The notes beneath the pieces are model-generated. The model saw only the letters and a program-made list of their open reading frames with translations, ran no database searches and was not told the origin of the DNA. The translations under genes were made by a program, and so were the position numbers. Of a stretch of DNA of 25,978 nt, positions 20,728-25,978 are shown in pieces (position 1 is the stretch's first letter; each line of letters begins with the position of its first letter). The DNA comes from Phoronis ovalis (lineage: Eukaryota; Phoronida; Phoronidae): assembly GCA_028565635.1 (NCBI GenBank), contig JAOXYB010053723.1:1-25978 (forward strand). The letters are read 5' to 3'.

Positions 20728-21371
20728 TTTTATTTATCCAAAGACTGCAACACTCATAAACATTTGATCAAAATCATATTATTAATATATGTGCCCTTTT
20801 AAGTTAAAAGAGCTTTCTGATGACTGGTCCCTGCATAGTTACTGTACACAACTTTACTATGTGAACATGTAAGAAATAAGTAGTTTACTTTAAATTTCAA
20901 TGTGCTTGATGCTTTTATTTACTAAGCTTTATGTTTATTGACAATTTGACAAGAAAAAAAATGGGAATTTGTAAATAATGCCAGATTAGTGCCGAAATGT
21001 AGGAATCTCCGCTTCGGCTGCTTCTATTGGCTGTTATCATCATCCAGCATTTTATTTATCCAAAGACTGCAACACTCATAAACATTTGATCAAAATCATA
21101 TTATTAATATATGTGCCCTTTTAAGTTAAAAGAGCTTTCTGATGACTGGTCCCTGCATAGTTACTGTACACAACTTTACTATGTGAACATGTAAGAAATA
21201 AGTAGTTTACTTTAAATTTCAATGTGCTTGATGCTTTTATTTACTAAGCTTTATGTTTATTGACAATTTGACAAGAAAAAAAATGGGAATTTGTAAATAA
21301 TGCCAGATTAGTGCCGAAATGTAGGAATCTCCGCTTCGGCTGCTTCTATTGGCTGTTATCATCATCCAGCA
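20728..21371. repeat. Apparently perfect 322-bp tandem duplication over the terminal exon and 3' UTR of the peptide gene
   Basis: Bases 20728-21049 and 21050-21371 match at a constant offset of 322 with no difference that I could find. The unit starts at TTTTATTTATCCAAAGACTG and ends in GGCTGTTATCATCATCCAGC. The higher copy contains the last codons, the stop and the 3' UTR of the minus-strand peptide gene. The lower copy repeats the last nine or so codons, stop and UTR without its own acceptor. Perfect identity in otherwise diverged non-coding DNA means a very recent duplication or an assembly artefact. Confidence 0.95.
21256..21261 (-). terminator. Candidate polyadenylation signal of the peptide gene
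   Basis: The minus strand reads AATAAA 85 nt after the stop codon of the peptide precursor. Another is at 21236-21241. Both are repeated in the lower copy of the tandem duplication (20934-20939 and 20914-20919), so the transcript could end in either copy. Confidence 0.4.
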
Positions 21372-22442
21372 TTTTTTCAAGAGCTTTACCTGAAATAAAG
21401 AAATTAATGATTTTTGTAATGATTTCCATAAAAAAAAAAAACTTATTTTGTTTTTTGAGCTCTGTTGATTAAGAATTCAGTTAGAACAAATAAACACAAT
21501 TCACAGAAGTACCACACTCAAACATTTGAAGCATATATTCACTGAACACAATTACAAAATTAGTGCAATGCATGTGTCAGATGCTTAATAATGCAGTTCC
21601 ACTTCCTAATTGTCTTAAAATATCAGTTCTGACTATTAACCTGTATTAAGTGACCAACAAACTGTCAACAAATATAATGCCATTAATTGCAAGTTTACCA
21701 CAAGACAACTTATCTGTATACAGAAATTATGGCTAATGTATATAACCCATACTTCAATTGGACATCTTAAACATACATGTAGAACATTAGTTAATTAAAA
21801 GTACAGCTTTCAAACTTTTGTTACAGATTAATTACCGATATCCATATCTTTTGTGCCCATGTCATCATCAAATAAGTCATCTACTGCTATTGCCTCTCTC
21901 TGCAACACAAAAAACATTATAATGTACTGGTCAATAAACAAAGTACATATTTTTAATTTATTACTCAGATACTGAGTGAAATAATATTCTGTTCATGTTA
22001 TTGATATTCTGTTGATATTATCACATGACAACAATTGTTTCTTCAGTAAGTTGATCCCCATCAATTTCAAACTATAGGTCTTTTAGATTATAACAAAATT
22101 CTGAGTATTTTCCTTGGCATGGGAACCATGAAATATAGATTTAAAGCATAACATCATATTTTTTGTTTGTAGAAGTGTCATCAGTTTTAATAGACTGAAA
22201 AAAATACGTCTGAATTTTGCAAAACAAAATCTTTAATTTGTACAGTAATTAAGACTTAGTATTACTAATCTCTGAACATTAGTATTTAATAAAGTTAATT
22301 AATAAAGATTCCAAATGTACATATGCACCTTTCCACACCACGTGCTTCCATCCGGAAACCAACAATGCCTCTGACCTGCTGCTGACCCCAAAATGTTCAC
22401 AGCCAATACCAGCAAAAACATGTGAGCAATACTAATCTTCAT
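21346..22442 (-). CDS. Secreted peptide-hormone-like precursor with one amidated, disulfide-ringed peptide, 73 residues
   Basis: Coding exons are 22442-22329, 21899-21836 and 21389-21346, with phases 0 and 1 agreeing at both junctions. Donors are GTGCAT and GTAATT, and acceptors TTGCAG and TTTCAG. The ATG follows 13 bases of 5' UTR after another acceptor (22457-22456), so an upstream non-coding exon is likely. Residues 1-23 form a signal peptide (Lys 2, hydrophobic FLLVLAVNIL, SAAG cleavage). It is followed directly by QRHCWFPDGSTWC, then GKR, the classic amidation plus dibasic cleavage signal. The rest (33 residues) is acidic, with DDLFDDD and MLDDDNSQ, and lacks other dibasic sites. Predicted product: N-terminal pyroglutamate, Cys4-Cys13 ring, C-terminal Cys-amide. 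Order and exon layout resemble GnRH/AKH-type precursors, but the peptide does not match any family I know. A neuropeptide or hormone is the favoured reading; a venom-type or defence peptide is a less likely alternative. Confidence 0.8.
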
Positions 22443-22455
22443 TCTTTAGTTGTAC

Positions 22456-23794
22456 CTGTTTTGAAAAGTTGACAAAATGTAACTGTAGTTCAAAATAACT
22501 TTCTCAAAAATCTTAGCGAAAGAAAATTTATTTTGAAACAAAATCTTATTATATACTGCATAAAAACTGTGAAAGGGAGCTTTTACTATAGTCTCTTGTT
22601 TAAGTATTAGTGTATTGTATTAATTTTTCTGCATTTGCTGTTTTCTGTGAGTACTGTGCATGTTTCACGGTATAATTACTTATGATTTAACTATCACTAC
22701 GTAATTATATCACTTACAATCAAAAAGCCTTTGATGTGAATATATATATGTCATGACTAGAAGCTATAAATAATGTGTTTGAATAAATAGTTCAGTTTCA
22801 GCTTAAAAATACAGCAGAGAGTAATAACTACATTAAATTCATTGTTGTTTGGTTTTATTCACAGTCTCCGCTGGCTAGGATGAGCAGTCCTGTCTGCAAT
22901 ATTAGTCAAAACCCATAGGTTTAATTTGCTTGTAGTTGGTCCCAGACAGAATGACAATAAAAGGTTTCTTTTTCAGAATACAAAATAATGTGATGTATTG
23001 TACAGTATGATGAAATACATGTAGGTATATTCAGTGACAAAATAATATTTGAATTAATGTATTATATAATAATTAAAGTTATACATATTCAAACCATGCA
23101 TCTCTACTAACCCTAGAAAGAGCAAATGTGTCCATTCTGACGTTAGTATTACTTAAACACAGCAGCTCATACTCAAGAAGATTAATATATCATTTTCATT
23201 TATATGGGGACGGTCAGCAGGAACCTTAAACCAATTGACATCATTTATACCAACATTTTTCTGTTTTGTTCAGGGCCATAATTCTCTACACCAACCCAGA
23301 AATTACATCCTTTTTTTCAGGACATCCTCTATACCAACCCAGAAATTCCGGGGTTATTTTTGAAACATCCTCTATACCAAACAAGTTTGAAAGCAAAGGG
23401 AGTGGAGCTAATAAAGTAAGTTGTTTTTCAAATATTTTTTACACAATCATGGTCATTCATGGACTCCTTGTATAGTATGCAAAAAAACAAGCCACATCCT
23501 CTATAATACCTAAAATAAAGTGTATATATATACACCATATCAATAAAATATCTGAGCTATATAAACTGGATATAAACCTAAACCCGGGAAATGGACCTAC
23601 TCCTGCAGAGCCTCCCCATCAGTCATTACTATTAAGTAATCTTCCCGGGAGTTCATGTAAGCACAACAGGTATTCCTTTCTTTTCTTTATTTAGCAGAAT
23701 TTTTTCTTGAACATACAATACTCTACCTCATAACATGCTATACGGTATTATTAGAATATGATATATTGATCATAATAAAACATTTCACACTCAC
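22456..23794. other. Upstream region of the peptide gene
   Basis: This region should contain the first (non-coding) exon and promoter of the peptide gene, since the ATG exon begins with a splice acceptor. I could not place that exon. AT-dinucleotide runs lie at 22740-22750 and 23521-23533. At 23583-23650 two CCCGGGAA/TTCCCGGG blocks form an inverted repeat about 60 bp apart. A short repeat cluster lies at 23276-23395. Confidence 0.35.
23276..23395. repeat. Short tandem repeat of ~45-50 bp around CATCCTCTATACCAACCCAG
   Basis: The units start at about 23277 (CATAATTCTCTACACCAACC), 23323 (CATCCTCTATACCAACCCAG) and 23367 (CATCCTCTATACCAAACAAG). The first two share CCAACCCAGAAATT. A further fragment, CACATCCTCTATAATACC, lies at 23493. 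The repetition explains the 69-residue plus-strand open frame here. Confidence 0.75.
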
Positions 23795-23889
23795 CTTCTT
23801 TAACTTTGATGTTCCAGTCAAAATGTAGTGTTGATCGAATACTGGATTGAACCGTTCTTTATCATATTTATAGATGGAATTTCCTCCTA
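23795..23889 (-). CDS. Orphan internal exon candidate, about 31 codons
   Basis: The open frame reads GGNSIYKYDKERFNPVFDQH followed by YILTGTSKLKK and ends at a strong donor, AAG|GTGAGT (intron from 23794), in phase 0. An acceptor is possible at CAAG, GTAG or GGAG (23891-23884), all giving phase 1 at the 5' side. The aromatic-rich, charged composition looks like real protein, but I recognise no domain. It could be an upstream exon of the kinase-MBL gene (its phase 0 matches the acceptor at 11733, which would nest the peptide gene in a 12-kb intron). It could also be a 5' UTR exon of the peptide gene, or part of a gene extending beyond the window. Confidence 0.4.
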
Positions 23890-23929
23890 CTTGCCAATAA
23901 AAGACCAATACGTTTTTTATTAGACGCAC

Positions 23930-24488
23930 GTAAATACCAGTATGCTTTGTTTAAATTAACCCGATTACATTCAAAGTGTTTTCTTTAATTTGTAATTAAA
24001 GTATACCCATGGTCACTTGTCACCCTGAAAATTGTATGTTAAATTGGATGCTATAGCTGAAAAAACACATTTTGTATCCGCATGAGTGATATAATACCGA
24101 AATGGATTCAAAATTTGTCATAACTTTTGGATATATCATTTTTAGGAACCTTTTTATTTGGTAAATCACTGCTGATTAAAAAATGTTTAAAATTATAGCA
24201 TTATTTTCAGGATGACAAGGAAGTATGAGATATACCTTAAAATTTATTTTTCTTTCATTATCAAACTATTATTTAATTGTCAGATGACGTGCATATCTAC
24301 CTTAAATGACATTTGTATTTACGTAAATTGAAGGCACATATCCAAGATTTAGAGTTGGGAATTCAATTTAAGGGATGTAAACAAAACTGTGTTTTAGGTA
24401 ATATCTCATGAACTCAGTAGGGTTTCAATATATCTCCCTGAGCACCCCCTAAATCTGCCAATGAATCAAATCTGCAAGATAATGCACA
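23930..24488. other. No gene seen
   Basis: This is AT-rich DNA with no open frame, splice-site pair or repeat structure that I could support. Confidence 0.4.
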
Positions 24489-24828
24489 AACCTGGGGGGG
24501 GGGCAATCAATATGAAAGTGGGTACCCATGTTCCAACAAGACTTTTCAAAAAAGCCCCTAACGAAGTGAAATTCTGCAAAAAAATACACCCCCATGGAAG
24601 TGAGTATTTTGAAAAAATACAACCCTAAGGAAGTGACTTTTGGGAAAAAATACAACCCTAAGGAAGTGTCGCACCTCCAAAAAACCACTCCTTTGTGTGA
24701 TTTTAGCCAAAAAACAGACCTTAAGCACATAACGCGCGTTTCATGCAGGCGGTTCGAAAAACATACCCTTTCACGCGAAATTATGTTGGAACATGCATAC
24801 CCACTTTCATATTGACTGCCCCCCCGGT
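24489..24828. mobile_element. ~335-bp non-autonomous terminal-inverted-repeat element with internal ~33-bp repeats
   Basis: The ends form an inverted repeat of about 40 bp. The left 24494-24537 reads GGGGGGCAATCAATATGAAA then GTGGGTACCCATGTTCCAAC. The right 24785-24825 is its reverse complement with about three differences. Inside, from about 24547 to 24720, six A-rich units of 30-33 bp stand in line, such as AAAAAAGCCCCTAACGAAGT and AAAAAATACAACCCTAAGGA. Because 33 is a multiple of three, the repeats make false open frames on both strands (127 residues on minus with recurring SLGLYFF). There is no transposase. No clear target duplication is seen outside the C/G runs. Confidence 0.8.
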
Positions 24829-25442
24829 TCAAACAACTTTGCTTTTAACATTGCAATTAAATTATAATTTGTTAGATGACTCAGAAATCTTCTTTTCAAA
24901 ATTCTGTTATATTTATTTTAATTCTGACAGTTACACTCCAATTGTTTTTCTTTTATGTACATTTTTTTATTTATCAGATGGCTTTTAAACCTACATTTTA
25001 TTTCTTCTCATCACAACAATTGACAACCCACGGCTGTAGTAATGCTATAGCCGGACCACTTTTTACCTAATCATGAACTTGAATTAGGCAAATCATGTTT
25101 TCTGAATTATCACCTCCCAGTCTGCGAGCACTGTTGAACCTTTTGCGGCCTGACCACTTTTTGGGACCTTGCTATGGCATTGTAATAATACCACATTTTG
25201 CTGATTGTAATTTAGTATGTTTAATATTGTAAAACCTTTCATAGAGTTCACTATGATATTATAATATATTGCGACACTATTATGTCAAATTTTGTAGTAA
25301 CTAGAAATGGACTCCCCAAAATTCTCACAGAATTAATGTCTGGGTTAAACGACAGGGCCAGAATTTGTGACTAGGTTAAATGCTAGGAACTGCCACTAAG
25401 AAGGCTTTTAATGTAAAAGTACCCAGCAGGCACGGAACAACA
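24829..25442. other. No gene seen
   Basis: Two overlapping plus-strand frames (81 and 64 residues) are present but consist of low-complexity, AT-driven hydrophobic residues without motif or splice support. Two short lookalike segments, CCGGACCACTTTTTACC and CCTGACCACTTTTTGGGACC, at about 25051 and 25148, hint at an old repeat. Confidence 0.4.
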
Positions 25443-25931
25443 TACGATGTGGACACAGTTACACACCGATAGTGGTGCGTGCCTAGATATAGCTTTGGTG
25501 AGAATAATATAATATTACGCATCTGTCCAAAGTTAAAATTTAATATTTTAGCCTAATATATATAATTTATATTTATACAGATAGCATGGCATTACATAAT
25601 ATAATTATACAATTACTATATTTTTTTTAAAATTAAGCAGGTAAATTATGTATACCAATACCATTTCAATCAATAGCACATTAGTAACTCTTGGATAAGA
25701 GGTGGAGTGTTAAGGTTAAGGTTTCTCAAGTCTGTGTGTGTACATGATATGATATGATATAAGATAATATTATGCATTTTAAAATTTAAAATTTTATCCT
25801 AACTATGATATATATAATTTTTATTTATACACATAGCATGGCATTATATAATATAATTATATAAATATGACGTGGACACAGTTTCACACCGATAGTAGTG
25901 TACGTGTGCCTAGATATAGCTTTGGTGAGAA
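25443..25931. repeat. Two direct-repeat modules arranged A-B ... B'-A'
   Basis: Module A, GTGGACACAGTTACACACCG through GCCTAGATATAGCTTTGGTG (about 25448-25502), recurs at about 25871-25928 in the same orientation with small indels. Module B, an AT-rich stretch containing ATAGCATGGCATTACATAAT (about 25505-25612), recurs at about 25755-25862. Because A precedes B in the first set and follows it in the second, the pattern suits a longer tandem array with lost parts, or two staggered duplications. It runs close to the window edge and may continue. Confidence 0.75.
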
Positions 25932-25978
25932 AAATCCCCTCCATTCGTTTAGTAGTATAGATGTTTGCTGTTTTTATT

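Noticed and set aside
22329-22442. Reading the secreted peptide as a venom toxin of the contryphan type
   Set aside because: Contryphan-type precursors carry the short ring at the C-terminal end after a propeptide. Here the peptide directly follows the signal peptide and is followed by GKR and an acidic tail, the layout of a hormone precursor.
24743-25070. Overlapping hydrophobic plus-strand frames that look like membrane proteins
   Set aside because: The hydrophobic residues follow from T-rich codons. There is no initiation context, no splice pairing, and the first frame starts inside the inverted-repeat element.

Overview
The window is eukaryotic nuclear DNA, AT-rich, with short phase-consistent exons split by 176-942 bp spliceosomal introns. 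It looks like an invertebrate animal genome. A secreted, amidated peptide precursor and an animal-type protein kinase support a metazoan. The abundance of short inverted-repeat elements would suit a mollusc, annelid or similar marine lineage, but that placement is inference. No rRNA, tRNA, CRISPR array or intact transposase was seen. Nearly all of the long single-frame ORFs are chance or repeat-derived; the real genes are on the minus strand and had to be assembled by splicing.

Gene 1 (minus strand, about 12167/11733 down to 2325) has fifteen exons that join in frame into at least 820 codons. The order is a roughly 320-residue N-terminal region of unknown fold, a complete serine/threonine-type kinase domain, and directly behind it a metallo-beta-lactamase (MBL) fold domain of the RNase Z-like type. 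The end of the kinase C-lobe and the first MBL strand lie in the same exon (5781-5601), so the fusion does not depend on the gene model. The MBL has HxHxDH, a later His and the bridging Asp, but the predicted chain ends just before the usual last metal-binding His. One intron is of the rare GC-AG class.

Gene 2 (minus strand, 22442 down to 21346) has three coding exons and encodes a 73-residue peptide-hormone-like precursor. It consists of a signal peptide, one 13-residue peptide with two Cys residues, a Gly-Lys-Arg amidation and cleavage site, and an acidic C-terminal propeptide. The mature product is predicted to be a pyroglutamyl, disulfide-ringed, C-terminally amidated peptide. I do not recognise it as a known family. 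The GKR site is split by an intron, and the terminal exon with its 3' UTR lies in an apparently perfect 322-bp tandem duplication.

The rest is gene-poor. From about 12.4 to 17.6 kb lies a candidate foldback element with inverted arms built of degenerate tandem repeats around TTCATAGATTATCTATGAA. Inside it are a minisatellite and a striking array of GTTGTCGA-type hairpins. A family of 0.3-0.4 kb terminal-inverted-repeat elements with internal ~33-bp repeats occurs at 24.5 kb and 6.1 kb, and possibly at 0.5 kb. Other simple duplications occur at 4.0, 7.7, 11.2, 23.3 and 25.4-25.9 kb. Orphan coding candidates are a ~31-residue exon at 23.8 kb and a 63-residue ORF at 18.8 kb, both on the minus strand.
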